A stretch of DNA of 64,000 nt, from the NCBI GenBank assembly GCA_002700365.1, contig PADB01000010.1, positions 544,504 to 608,503 of the forward strand, in the 5' to 3' direction. The notes below the pieces were generated by a model that did no database searches, had not been told where the DNA came from, and saw only the letters and a program-made list of their open reading frames with translations. Origin of the DNA: Kordiimonas sp. (lineage in GTDB: Bacteria; Pseudomonadota; Alphaproteobacteria; Sphingomonadales; Emcibacteraceae). The stretch's first letter is position 1. The number at the start of each line of letters is the position of its first letter. Positions 51,524 to 60,509 of this stretch are shown piece by piece. The translations under genes were made by a program, and so were the position numbers.

Positions 51524-53033
51524 TTTTGTTTTCACCCCCGGAAATACCACCTAACGCTTTGAAAGGTAAGGTAGTTTCGGGGGTTCGAAAACCTTCCCCA
51601 CGTACATACGCTAATCTGTCTGCAAAAGTAAGTTTCATCACTGCATGACGGTCTTCAATGCGCTCTGAAGCCCAGAGTTCATGCGGGTTTGAGAGAAAAT
51701 CCATTGCGGTTCGAAAACTTTCATCAAAGCCTCTTAACGGACGGCCACAATTGGCGACTTTTTCCTGCATTATCTGCTTTTCGAGCTGGAGTTCACCGAT
51801 ACGTTTCTCATAGGCGCTGACCACCGCCGTTGATTCTGCATCCACGATACGATCCAGCAATTGCTCGATCTTCTTCTCGGTCTTATTCATTTCCAACTGA
51901 AGCGATTTGCTGTGCGTCTTCTGGTATTCAACACGGTATTCCCACAGCTCTTTAAACATTGCAAGTGCGAGATTAAATAGCTCTTTGGTAGGCTTGAGAG
52001 ATAACAGGAACTGCTCGAACTCCCCCTCAATCACTTCGCGCCGAATAGACTTGCGATAGCTGGAACAGCCCTTCTTGAAGCACATATAGTAAGGGTGGTG
52101 TGCTTTCTTACCTTTTGACCAGCAGGCCGTCAGGTTATGGCCGCATTCGCCACAAGAAACAAATCCACGCAACGGAAAATCCAGGTTTATATCTTTGCGT
52201 GCCGGAGCATAGGCATTACCTTTCAGGCGGTCTTGTATCTTTTTATAGGTTTCAAGGGTAATTAATCCTTCATGCCGTCCAGGGCGCAGGTTCACGCCCC
52301 AGTCAGCAGATTCGACGTATCCGGCATATAACACCTTGGTTAGCAGATCGGTCACGCGCTGATTGCGGACTTCGCCTTTGCGGTCTCGTGGGTAGTTGGG
52401 GAAGGATTCCAGGAAGCGTTTAACCTCTACCTGCAACTGGAAGCGGCCAGAAGCATAGCCTTCCAAGGCTTCTTGAATAATGCTGGCGATAGGCTCATCG
52501 CGTTCCAGTATTTTGCCCTGGCCAGAGGTTTTCTGGTATCGGTAGCCCACTGGAGCCTGGAATACCCAGTAGCCGTTCTTGAGGCGAGATTTCATGCGGT
52601 TGAGCGTTTGTTCAGAGTTCTTCTGCCGCTGGTGCTGCGATACGCTGGCCAGCAGATTCTCTACCAATACACTGTCTGAATCATCGCCAAACTCAATGGA
52701 TGGCGATTCCAGTGTTGCACCTGCCTTGGCAATAGCGCCTCTAAGCTGGAGGTGAGCATCCAGGCCGCGAGCCAGCCTGGAGATGTCATCAATGATGGCC
52801 ACACGCGGGTTTTTGCGGTTCTTGCTCATATGCGCCAGCATCGCTTGCATTCCAGGACGCTTGATCAGGCTACCGGATACATCATCGGTAAAGACCTTTT
52901 CGACTTCATAGCCTTTATATTTGGCGTATTCACGGCAGCGTGTTTCCTGAGAGCCAAGGCCATCGCCCCGCGTCGTCTGTGTTTTATTGGATACGCGGCA
53001 ATAGATGACAGCCTTTTGTACGTTAGTCGTCAT
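51474..53033 (-). CDS. Large serine recombinase
   Basis: 519 residues from ATG 53033 (GGAGGA six bases upstream; ATG 53045 also possible). Catalytic domain with the nucleophile in 'AVIYCRVSN' (S15) and 'IIDDISRLARG'; recombinase domain from about 170; zinc ribbon 'CGECGHNLTACWSKG...YYMCFKKGC' (about 300-330); a coiled coil (about 365-425). It should integrate and excise the island. The last 16 codons (MAHRGRFELPTPRFVV) are the complement of tRNA-Arg and the stop lies in the anticodon stem, so the C-terminus depends on the attachment site. Overlaps the upstream accessory gene. Confidence 0.93.
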   Translation of the reverse strand: MTTNVQKAVIYCRVSNKTQTTRGDGLGSQETRCREYAKYKGYEVEKVFTDDVSGSLIKRPGMQAMLAHMSKNRKNPRVAIIDDISRLARGLDAHLQLRGAIAKAGATLESPSIEFGDDSDSVLVENLLASVSQHQRQKNSEQTLNRMKSRLKNGYWVFQAPVGYRYQKTSGQGKILERDEPIASIIQEALEGYASGRFQLQVEVKRFLESFPNYPRDRKGEVRNQRVTDLLTKVLYAGYVESADWGVNLRPGRHEGLITLETYKKIQDRLKGNAYAPARKDINLDFPLRGFVSCGECGHNLTACWSKGKKAHHPYYMCFKKGCSSYRKSIRREVIEGEFEQFLLSLKPTKELFNLALAMFKELWEYRVEYQKTHSKSLQLEMNKTEKKIEQLLDRIVDAESTAVVSAYEKRIGELQLEKQIMQEKVANCGRPLRGFDESFRTAMDFLSNPHELWASERIEDRHAVMKLTFADRLAYVRGEGFRTPETTLPFKALGGISGGENKMAHRGRFELPTPRFVV

Positions 53034-53364
53034 GTATTCCTCCATTCGGTGTTAATCGTTCGTCCTGCCCATCTTTGCCGGAATCAGGCCCTGTGTCTGG
53101 CTCTTGCTCGGATGCGGAAAGGAGTTGAATTGAATCTCCCCCAAATCCCAGATCAACGAAAGCCGCCATTATCAGCCACAGGCTTTTTAATAATTCAGCT
53201 TCTTCATCCGGTGTTAAATCAAATTCCTGCACATGCTCGCGATACTTTTCAATATCGCATTTTGGCGGTTCGATCACAGGTAATGTTTGAGAAGAAGCCC
53301 ATTCTTCAGTCAACTTGAACTTATCTATATCAGTCAATGGTCTTCCTCCTTTCGCGGTAGACAT
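53023..53364 (-). CDS. Small accessory protein of the recombinase
   Basis: 113 residues from ATG 53364 (MSTAKGGRPLTDIDKFK); the frame extends to 53439. Acidic, helical, with 'FDLTPDEEAELLKSLWLIMAAFVDLGFG' in the middle; no known domain. It overlaps the recombinase start by 11 bases, so the two are made together; a recombination-directionality or regulatory role is possible but unproven. Confidence 0.55.
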   Translation of the reverse strand: MSTAKGGRPLTDIDKFKLTEEWASSQTLPVIEPPKCDIEKYREHVQEFDLTPDEEAELLKSLWLIMAAFVDLGFGGDSIQLLSASEQEPDTGPDSGKDGQDERLTPNGGIHDD

Positions 53365-53561
53365 ATCACCAGCTTTGAACTGGCAACCTGAAAAGGATGA
53401 GAAAAGCGACGCAAAAGTATTGTGCAAATAAAAGTGCAAAATCTTTTGTCTTTGGAAGACGAAATCGCAAGTAAAGAAACTGCGATGCGTAGCATATCTA
53501 TATTCATTTTACGGTCTCATCCGTTAATAAAATCTTAATTTATTTCGTATAGGCCAATTTT

Positions 53562-54005
53562 TTATCGCTCCAAACTTGGCTCTGACAGCCGATTTTGTTG
53601 CGGCGAAATCAGCCGTTGTGTTTCAAATAGCCGGACTTTTTCGGCTCGTTGTTCTCGAATCCACTCCTGGTTAAACGAAGTTCTTTTCAAGTAATGGGCA
53701 TAACTTGGCTTTAATTCAGGATGGGGTTTTTGACGCTTTACCATTTGCGAGCCATTGCGACCGTCATCTCTGTTGCGATCACCGTCATTCAAATCATGCG
53801 CTGTCGGTTTTTCTACGCGATCATTTGCTGCAATAAAATGCCCTCGAACAGACCCCGCCCGCCGTAAACTGGGCGGGGCCTGTTCTCGCAGAGACGGCTC
53901 GCTCATGGCAAAGCTAATGCTTTGCCTTTCGCTATCTTGCGCGGCCACGACCTTCTTTCCTCTCAGAGCTGCGCTCTGAAGTTTCAGCCTGGCGTTCATC
54001 TTCAT
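53562..54005 (-). CDS. Hypothetical basic protein
   Basis: 147 residues (ATG 54005 or 53999). Rich in Arg, Lys, Gln and Ser, with a helical end 'SFNQEWIREQRAEKVRLFETQRL'; no recognised domain. Its first 74 bases overlap the end of the previous gene in another frame. It could be a nucleic-acid-binding or mobilisation helper, but nothing proves it. Confidence 0.45.
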   Translation of the reverse strand: MKMNARLKLQSAALRGKKVVAAQDSERQSISFAMSEPSLREQAPPSLRRAGSVRGHFIAANDRVEKPTAHDLNDGDRNRDDGRNGSQMVKRQKPHPELKPSYAHYLKRTSFNQEWIREQRAEKVRLFETQRLISPQQNRLSEPSLER

Positions 54006-54216
54006 AAGAATTCATGCGTTCATCACGCAATTCTCGAAGTGTCACGCGGCCATCGACTGGTGTAGCATCAAGTTGCAGGTCAATGCCTTGACCGTCACGA
54101 TGCCCCCAGGCTGCACCCACCTTATTCCAATCGCCTTTGCCATCGCGTGTATCACGTACGGAGTACGCGATAAAATCCGGCTTGCGCCCAACGCTATCAT
54201 TTTCTTTCTCACTCAT
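53932..54216 (-). CDS. Conjugative-element small protein (OB-like 'KPDFIAYSVRD' family)
   Basis: 94 residues from ATG 54216. 'KPDFIAYSVRDTRDGKGDWNKVGAAWGHRDGQGIDLQLDATPVDGRVTLRE' matches a family of small proteins (pattern: A-Y-x-V...W-x-x-I/V-G-A-A-W-x-H-x-D-G-x-G-x-x-x-x-L-x-A-x-P-x-D-G) found often in plasmids and integrative elements next to transfer genes, function unknown. The charged tail overlaps the next gene. Confidence 0.6.
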   Translation of the reverse strand: MSEKENDSVGRKPDFIAYSVRDTRDGKGDWNKVGAAWGHRDGQGIDLQLDATPVDGRVTLRELRDERMNSYEDERQAETSERSSERKEGRGRAR

Positions 54217-54300
54217 AATCAATCTCCACCTAGCCTTCACAAATATTGAAAAGTGTTGTCAGCCGAAGGCCATTGCTGACAAATCTGATTACCAATCTGT

Positions 54301-54579
54301 TTAATGCTTCCGCCTGTCGATAATGGTTAAGACAGGACAATCACCACTTTCGCGATACCGGACAAAACCTCTTGAACCGATATACTGGCAGTCGATCATG
54401 TAGCGATAGGAGCCGTGCTGTTGGTAGGTGTATTGCCAACGCAAATGAGGCCCGATGGGTGAAACTAAAAATGCTGCAAGCAAAAGCAGAGGCCAACGGC
54501 TGATAATTCCTGCAATGCTGCGGATGAAAGCAGCAAAAACCTTCCCCCACCGAATACGTTTGGGTTTGTAATGGCTCAT
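54301..54579 (-). CDS. Small membrane protein of the island
   Basis: 92 residues. Basic start, one or two hydrophobic stretches (about 13-47, 'FAAFIRSIAGIISRWPLLLLAAFLVSPIG') and a polar C-terminal domain with two cysteines (C64, C81 region) that should be periplasmic. Starts inside the end of the coupling-ATPase gene (four-base overlap), so it is part of the same operon. Family unknown. Confidence 0.5.
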   Translation of the reverse strand: MSHYKPKRIRWGKVFAAFIRSIAGIISRWPLLLLAAFLVSPIGPHLRWQYTYQQHGSYRYMIDCQYIGSRGFVRYRESGDCPVLTIIDRRKH

Positions 54580-56327
54580 TGATAATCACCCCCGCGAAGT
54601 CTGATTTTCACTTTTTTCAAGAAAGGTTTCTTATGAAATGGATTTATGTCAGCCTGCTCTCTCCATGGTTCTATCTCTGCATAGGAAACTGGCTCTGTTA
54701 AAACTGGAGGGAGATCATTCACGATTAGAATTCCGTTTTTGAGTCGGCGGACTTCATCAGGCTTTAGCAGCAGCCTTTCGGATTCATTGGTGCTTTCTTT
54801 GTATTCGGCCTCAGATTTTGAAAAGCTGGAGGCCATCACGCTTTGTTCGCCAAGCAAGTCACTTATAATCTTCAATGTTTTTGGGGATTTTTGGCCAGGT
54901 AAGAATTCCTTTATTTGAGTTTCAGAAAGGAGTGTCTCGACAATAGTTTTTCCATAGCGCTTTTCAAAAGCTGTGAAATTTTGGAGGTATATTTTTAGCC
55001 TTGCTCCATAGCCTCTAGCCCACGTAAGAAGCCCTTCAAGATCAAATATTTTGAAGTTTGCTGCCTCATCCATTAGGAAGTAGACAGGGCAATCTTTGTC
55101 AGGATGCCTTTTTATTTCGGTTAGTACACACCACTGAATTAATCCTATATATTTTGAGTATGTTTCAAGCTTGCTTGGGTCAATAACTATCAAGAGGGTT
55201 GTGGGGCTTTGTGCATCTTTAAGGTCACTCATGCTGAATGTCGATCTTCTTAATGAACGAGATAAAGTTCCGAATGAAAACGCAGATATCGAAAGCTGAG
55301 CGGCTGAAAGAAAGGAGTCGAAGGTCTTACTCTCTCCACCTTTCATGAGATCAAGAATGCTTTTACACTGACCACGTAGCCAGCGAACAAACTCTGCAAG
55401 CTCTTGAATTTCGTGGACCTTTGCCCAAGTACATTTTTCAATCGGCATTGGCCCATCGGATAAAGGCTGCCCCTCTAAGTCAATGCCTACTACCCAGCGA
55501 AGGTTATGTTCTAATGCTTCTCTATCATCGACCATCAAAGCAACAGACATTAATAGAGCATCTCTGCCCTCGATCATGCACTCGATAAGCATCGCTATAC
55601 CGATGCATTTACGTGCACCATCACGCCAGTAGCTATCGTCTTTACTACTTTCAGCGGGCTCAGGTAGTAACTGATTGTTGATTTCTTTCAGGTCGTCTGG
55701 AACGTCTAGCAGACCTCCAGGCCTCTCCATATCAACGGCTATAATGTCTAGTGGGTTATAGCAATCGCCATCTCCCAGAATTTCGTGCCAGATTTTTCCA
55801 GGATTAAGAATTCGAACTTTTTCGTTACGCGCTTCCAGAGGCTTTTTTAAAACACAACTAAGCTCGCCTTTAAAATCGTTGATTACTTTTGATTTTTTGA
55901 TCGACAATGCATTCGTAATTACACTGTATATTCCCTTGCCTGATCCTGCTGGCCCCACGGTAAGAGAATTGGATTCAAAATCGATAAATAAAGGTTTTTC
56001 GCTGTCAGCTGTGCGCCCATGAAATGGCCCGGATTCCTCCTTGCAAATAACACCTTTTAAATCCTTATATGTTCCCCACTTGGCCGTTCCGCCTTTCCCC
56101 GTAGACTTATGAGCACTCAGCCATTCCAGAAAAATTGCTAGGTAGTTCAAAAATTGAATAAAAACGCGCAAAGCGAACAACGCTGTGAACCCATATAAAA
56201 CGGCAGGCAGCCATTGCAGCTCGCCGCCGATATTGAGTTCACCAGCCTGATAACTACCCCAGGCCAACAAGCCAGTGATAATTAAAAGGCTTGGGAAGTG
56301 TTCTGCTTGCTGTCCGCTTTGGCGCAT
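54576..56327 (-). CDS. VirD4/TraG-like type IV coupling ATPase
   Basis: 583 residues from ATG 56327 (GGGGA nearby). Two N-terminal spans (about 12-30 and 45-70), then 'KGGTAKWGTYKDLKGV', Walker A 'GPAGSGKG' (125-132) and Walker B 'VYFLMDEAAN' (D420, E421), 'LQNFTAFEKRYG' and 'LLSETQIKEFLPGQ', the hexameric coupling-protein fold that hands DNA-relaxase complexes to a secretion channel. Neither partner is visible here. It overlaps the membrane/VWA-like gene upstream and the small membrane gene downstream. Confidence 0.88.
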   Translation of the reverse strand: MRQSGQQAEHFPSLLIITGLLAWGSYQAGELNIGGELQWLPAVLYGFTALFALRVFIQFLNYLAIFLEWLSAHKSTGKGGTAKWGTYKDLKGVICKEESGPFHGRTADSEKPLFIDFESNSLTVGPAGSGKGIYSVITNALSIKKSKVINDFKGELSCVLKKPLEARNEKVRILNPGKIWHEILGDGDCYNPLDIIAVDMERPGGLLDVPDDLKEINNQLLPEPAESSKDDSYWRDGARKCIGIAMLIECMIEGRDALLMSVALMVDDREALEHNLRWVVGIDLEGQPLSDGPMPIEKCTWAKVHEIQELAEFVRWLRGQCKSILDLMKGGESKTFDSFLSAAQLSISAFSFGTLSRSLRRSTFSMSDLKDAQSPTTLLIVIDPSKLETYSKYIGLIQWCVLTEIKRHPDKDCPVYFLMDEAANFKIFDLEGLLTWARGYGARLKIYLQNFTAFEKRYGKTIVETLLSETQIKEFLPGQKSPKTLKIISDLLGEQSVMASSFSKSEAEYKESTNESERLLLKPDEVRRLKNGILIVNDLPPVLTEPVSYAEIEPWREQADINPFHKKPFLKKVKIRLRGGDYQ

Positions 56328-56331
56328 AGCA

Positions 56332-57189
56332 TTAGTCCCCGATAACGCCGTGACGGACTCGCACGAAGCTCGGATTAGCCGCACCATTTGAAATTAAATA
56401 GTCTTTCCAAAATCGACGCAGTTCTTCCTCGCTATAGCAGTGCGAAAGATCGCTCACACCGTAGCCATGGCGTTGGATCATGAGAACCTCTACGTCAATA
56501 CCTTCCAGTGACTCGGGCTTTAAGCGACCGTAGATGGACTTTTTCTTGAAAATAGAAAAAGGCGGCATGTCGTTTTTTGTGCGGCAAAACTGCACCGTGT
56601 CGCTGTTCTGGATCAAATCGCTGGCAATAACCAAGCGATCACCAGGGCGTAAAGGGTGGAAGCGGCGAATGCCTTGCACCATTTCCAATATGGGTGACTG
56701 ATAGCGCTGCCTGCTATCGGTGTTTGGTGAAAGTATTTCTGCCATGGCAGGCGCAAATTTGTGCTCAAAGAGTCTTTCTTTTTGCCTGTCCAAAAATCCG
56801 CTGGTTGCAGCATCGGCATTGACGGCTTCAATCTGAGCCGGATTGCTGGCTTGCCCACAAACATGAAAGCGCGGTTTGGGCACAGAGCCAATCTGGTCTT
56901 CAGCCGTTGTCACTACGCTTAGCCGCTCATTAAATTCAAGCTTGCTATAGAGCTGGTTAAAATAGCGAAACAAAGAGCGGGTTTGTTCTTCGTTGAACTT
57001 AGGCTCACTCACATCAACCAAAACCACGGTTTGGCGCTGCGGCGCTTCTGCAAAGCAGCCATACTCATCGGCAGTGGCTTTACCCATCGACTGCCACGTA
57101 ATGTACCCAAGCCCACCTATACCAACTGCTAAAACAGAAGAAAGGCCAACGGTTTTCAGAATATTGTTACTGCGTGAACGTCTTCTCAT
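56332..57189 (-). CDS. Membrane-anchored VWA-like protein
   Basis: 285 residues. Basic head, one span (about 11-31), and a periplasmic domain with 'RQTVVLVDVSEPKFNEEQ' at the start and 'RPGDRLVIASDLIQNSD' later, like the strand-D-x-S and central strand of a von Willebrand A fold (MIDAS only partly present: D-x-S-x-P). Function unknown. ATG overlaps the stop of the upstream gene (ATGA), and its end precedes the coupling ATPase start by four bases. Confidence 0.6.
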   Translation of the reverse strand: MRRRSRSNNILKTVGLSSVLAVGIGGLGYITWQSMGKATADEYGCFAEAPQRQTVVLVDVSEPKFNEEQTRSLFRYFNQLYSKLEFNERLSVVTTAEDQIGSVPKPRFHVCGQASNPAQIEAVNADAATSGFLDRQKERLFEHKFAPAMAEILSPNTDSRQRYQSPILEMVQGIRRFHPLRPGDRLVIASDLIQNSDTVQFCRTKNDMPPFSIFKKKSIYGRLKPESLEGIDVEVLMIQRHGYGVSDLSHCYSEEELRRFWKDYLISNGAANPSFVRVRHGVIGD

Positions 57190-58457
57190 GACTTACCTCC
57201 AGCAGGTGAAGTAGCGGTTTGAAAAATACTGGTAAGGCGATTTACCGCTCGGTTCTTCTCAAGCAGTAATTCAGATTTGTGCGAGGCCAACTCTGGCAGT
57301 GAACGAAAAGCAGGAATATCGACATCTAAATACTTTTCGAAGGACACCATTTGATGCAGTGTCTCGATTGGCACTTCCTGCTCTTCGCCAGCTATACAGC
57401 GATATGTCGTGATGAGTTCGGCGAGTTCGCCACGGCAATGGGTTTCAGCGTCTCTTACTGATTGTTCAAGCTGGCGACGTGCATCCAAACATGAAGAAAC
57501 AGCCTTGTTGTATTGCTCGACGGTTTTCTTCTGGCTCTTCACCGGAGATTCAATTTCCTTTTCCGCATCCTCGAAATAGACGGTTATTTCTTCCTGGTAG
57601 TAATCCAGCGTGTCTTGCACATCATCTTTCGCCGCAGCTTCAGCCCGCTGCAATCGACCGATTTCAGGGTATGGGCAATCAAAACTGTGAATGCCCTTGT
57701 GGAAGGAAATAACGCTCATGCAGCCACCCATCAGAATCAAAAAAATCGCTTCAGGGGTTTGCAGCATTTGCCAATAAGCCAGCGGTGAATGACTGACCGC
57801 TTCAATAGTCTCCTGTGCTCGTACCAGCCCAACAGTGACGTGGAAAAAAACCATCAAAGCGATAAAGCCATAAAACTGGTATTTGGCTTTGGTACGCTTT
57901 TTCTTGAAATGGGCATCGCTGCTGCCCAGGGCGTTTGATCCATAATTCAAATAGCGACCAATAAAAAATCCCGCGCAGGCAGATACGGCGACATTGGTCA
58001 TGGAGATAAGAAAACTGGTGAGCAATGCGGCGGCTGGCCCTGCCACCATATGCGCATTGGAGAAGAAAGCCGCGTTCAGCAATGCCTCAGCGAATACCAT
58101 CACCAGAAGGATCAGAATGCTATTAACCACTGACTTGTCATTGATCGACCCAACGTAGCCATGCTGGAGCTGAGCCGCCTGCAAGGATTTCTTGGTAAAT
58201 CGTTGGGTTTGAACCTTGTCGCTCAAGTCCTGCTCGGCACAGGTGTAGAGGTATTCCAAATCATCGCTTTGGCGGGAGGGAACCGCCTCCCGCTCGGCTA
58301 GGTCGGGGCTAAGCTTCTCGGCTTCAGCGCATTTGCGCTTCAGATCAAAAAGCTTCTGCTGGATTGGCCTCTCGTACTCAGAGAGGAGTTTCTGAAACTG
58401 GCCGTCTAATTTTTGACCAATTACTGCCTGTAGGGCTGTTCTTTCGTAGCTGCTCAC
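57186..58457 (-). CDS. Four-span membrane protein with coiled coils
   Basis: 423 residues from GTG 58457, which has a perfect GGAGG five bases upstream; ATG 58490 would add 11. A helical N-terminal region (about 1-115), four spans (about 118-140, 150-175, 205-225, 240-258) and a second long coiled coil (about 275-370). No family recognised. First gene of the VWA-like/coupling ATPase operon; all three likely form one membrane complex, by inference from overlaps. Confidence 0.6.
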   Translation of the reverse strand: MSSYERTALQAVIGQKLDGQFQKLLSEYERPIQQKLFDLKRKCAEAEKLSPDLAEREAVPSRQSDDLEYLYTCAEQDLSDKVQTQRFTKKSLQAAQLQHGYVGSINDKSVVNSILILLVMVFAEALLNAAFFSNAHMVAGPAAALLTSFLISMTNVAVSACAGFFIGRYLNYGSNALGSSDAHFKKKRTKAKYQFYGFIALMVFFHVTVGLVRAQETIEAVSHSPLAYWQMLQTPEAIFLILMGGCMSVISFHKGIHSFDCPYPEIGRLQRAEAAAKDDVQDTLDYYQEEITVYFEDAEKEIESPVKSQKKTVEQYNKAVSSCLDARRQLEQSVRDAETHCRGELAELITTYRCIAGEEQEVPIETLHQMVSFEKYLDVDIPAFRSLPELASHKSELLLEKNRAVNRLTSIFQTATSPAGGKS

Positions 58458-58586
58458 ACTGACCTCCAATATATCCGGCGTTCTGCCCATGGATTTCGAT
58501 GTTTGCTACTATGCAGCTACATAAAACGAACAAGATAGAACCCAAACTGCGTACAAAGTGCGAACAATCACACGGTCGGCGGAGCA

Positions 58587-59528
58587 ATGAATCAGAAAAA
58601 AGCGAAGGTTCTGATTAAGGACTACTTACGGGAAAGTGGCCGCACAGGCGTGACCAGCCTGATGCGTGACCTGGCAAAATTTAATGGGGGAACCATTTTT
58701 TCGAAAAGAACACTGGAAAAATGGTTAAAAGAACAAGACAGGCAACTTAACGACCACAACTGGGAACCCGTTAAAAGCTTTATCGAGTCCGATAAGTTCA
58801 AAAGCCTTGTCGATTATGCGAATGAAGGCAGCGCCGAAGAGCGCTTGAAGCAGGTTGCCGAAGGATTCATAGCGCTCTACGGGAAAATTGAACATCCCGA
58901 TGGCATGTACATTCTGCCCTCCCGAATTAAAGAACAGGGAATGATCGCCGTTCGCGACCTTGACGGGAACTGGGAAAACATTCCAAACCAAGCCGACCGA
59001 GATGTACCGCGTACCATCTGTAAAATGGAGCCTATCCCTGGAACACGGTACGCCAAATTCGCTTATTTGGCGTTATTCCGCTCACGGCAAATTTCGGCCA
59101 CAGGATTGGTAATCTACCTCAATAGCGATGAGCTGGAGGAATACGACTACTGCCATATGTTCGTATTACAGCTTTGGCGAAGGCGAGACCCGCAAACAGG
59201 CTCGAATATGCCAGGCGAATTAACTTTTCTGATCGATGGAAAAGACCAGCCGGAATTTTCTATATCCAATGTTCTCAACCAGTATTTTTATAAAAATACC
59301 GATCCTGTCGTTACCAGAGGTGGTGTGAAGTACGAGGCCACGACAAACCCCGAAACGGAAGAGACTGAGCTGACGGGAAAACTCTCTGCTAAGCAGACCT
59401 TCAAATTCGCGTTCAACTCAACGGCTGGGAGCACCGTTTTGTTGAAGAAAAACAAAAGTCCCATTGCCGAAGAAGAGAAAATTATTGATCAATTGCTAGA
59501 GGACGTGCTACCCCATGGTTATGCCTAA
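58587..59528 (+). CDS. Putative regulator, divergent from the membrane module
   Basis: 313 residues. The first 50 residues ('KVLIKDYLRESGRTGVTSLMRDLAKFNGGTIFSKRTLEKWLKEQ') read as a helix-turn-helix-like region; the rest is an unrecognised mixed alpha/beta domain with 'GMYILPSRIKEQG' and 'YAKFAYLALFRSRQISATGLVIYL', perhaps ligand-sensing. ATG with a GGAG site. The 130-bp gap to the divergent GTG start of the four-span gene is the natural place for its operator. Stop overlaps the ankyrin gene start. Confidence 0.5.
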   Translation: MNQKKAKVLIKDYLRESGRTGVTSLMRDLAKFNGGTIFSKRTLEKWLKEQDRQLNDHNWEPVKSFIESDKFKSLVDYANEGSAEERLKQVAEGFIALYGKIEHPDGMYILPSRIKEQGMIAVRDLDGNWENIPNQADRDVPRTICKMEPIPGTRYAKFAYLALFRSRQISATGLVIYLNSDELEEYDYCHMFVLQLWRRRDPQTGSNMPGELTFLIDGKDQPEFSISNVLNQYFYKNTDPVVTRGGVKYEATTNPETEETELTGKLSAKQTFKFAFNSTAGSTVLLKKNKSPIAEEEKIIDQLLEDVLPHGYA

Positions 59529-59892
59529 ACCCAAACTGTTTGGGCGGAAAGGGACAGCAGTGCCGCCAGATGTGCCAAATATATTTACGGCTGCGGAAAA
59601 CGATGACGTGAAAGCACTTGATATTGCTCTTCAACATTATGATGTGAACGAGCAAGACGAGAGTGGTTTAACGGCGCTTCACTATGCCGCAAGCACACTG
59701 TCTAACCGCGCAATAGACCGCTTGCTGAACGAACCTGGTATAGATGCGTCAATCGCAGATGATTTTGGCAGAAGCGCTGCAACAGTTGCCTATGAATGCT
59801 GGAATGACCTAGCAGATCGCGTTGTCGAGAAACTGAATCCACATTGCTACCCCTGGCTTTACGAGACACCCGAAGACGGCGTGGCTCCATAA
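59515..59892 (+). CDS. Small ankyrin-repeat protein
   Basis: 125 residues. After a 20-residue head come about two to three ankyrin units: 'IFTAAENDDVKALDIALQHYDVNEQD', 'SGLTALHYAASTLSNRAIDRLLNEPGIDASIAD', 'FGRSAATVAYECWNDLADRVVEKL'. Binds proteins; partner unknown. Overlap with the upstream gene suggests it works with the putative regulator. Confidence 0.75.
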   Translation: MVMPKPKLFGRKGTAVPPDVPNIFTAAENDDVKALDIALQHYDVNEQDESGLTALHYAASTLSNRAIDRLLNEPGIDASIADDFGRSAATVAYECWNDLADRVVEKLNPHCYPWLYETPEDGVAP

Positions 59893-60509
59893 AAGCTTGC
59901 TCCGGTAGAAGCGCAACTACGGTCGGCCTTTTCATTTGTGCGCAGCACAATTCCATAGAAGCTAAGCCCCTGGAATCTAGCGATAATGGTGGAAAGGACG
60001 ACCGCAAGATGTGTATGTACTACGTTCATACCATCTTGGCAGGGAGATCACTGCCGTTCTCCCGTGCACCCTCTGGGCCGCTCTACGCTTCCCTTGGTTC
60101 CTCTCGGAACACTGCGATCAGACAAGAGCTGTGTGGTGCTTATCAGGCATCGAGCCATTACAGCACCAGCAAACGATTGGCCGTTTTATCACCATTTGGG
60201 GAGCCGCCGAGCTACCCCAAGACCCCATGGCAAAGGTTGAGATTTCAGCTCTCCCCCTTTGATCCCCCATCGACCATTGAGCATTTCATAGCCCCTTGGA
60301 ACCCTCGATGATTTCATCAAGACCAACCGTGCGCCGTTTGGATACCGTAAGCATTTCGCTGCTTAACCTCGACCACTGTTTCGCCAGTGGAAGGCGACCA
60401 AGGGAAGCCCTTGGATGCTGTGGTTATAAAAACACCAATTCTCATATCTTCGGTTGTGGGTTCCCATATTTTACCCTATTCTCTCTGAAGAGAATCAGGC
60501 ACTTACGGC
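59893..60509. other. 617-bp region without a supported gene
   Basis: Short frames cover it in all directions but none has a ribosome binding site, known domain or consistent codon use. A perfect palindromic CCAAGGG-AAG-CCCTTGG stretch lies near 60397-60413. A short frame ending 'TLDDFIKTNRAPFGYRKHFAA' (about 60300-60364) looks like the tail of a lost gene. It must contain the promoter for the restriction genes. Confidence 0.45.

Noticed and set aside
51342-51554. 70-residue frame containing 'ALDYESRGREFESSPVRH'
   Set aside because: This peptide is the direct translation of a tRNA gene, a frequent annotation artefact.
59844-60311. 155-residue plus-strand frame after the ankyrin gene
   Set aside because: Starts inside the ankyrin gene without a binding site, is rich in Ser/Arg/Pro and matches nothing I know; neighbouring frames are equally open.
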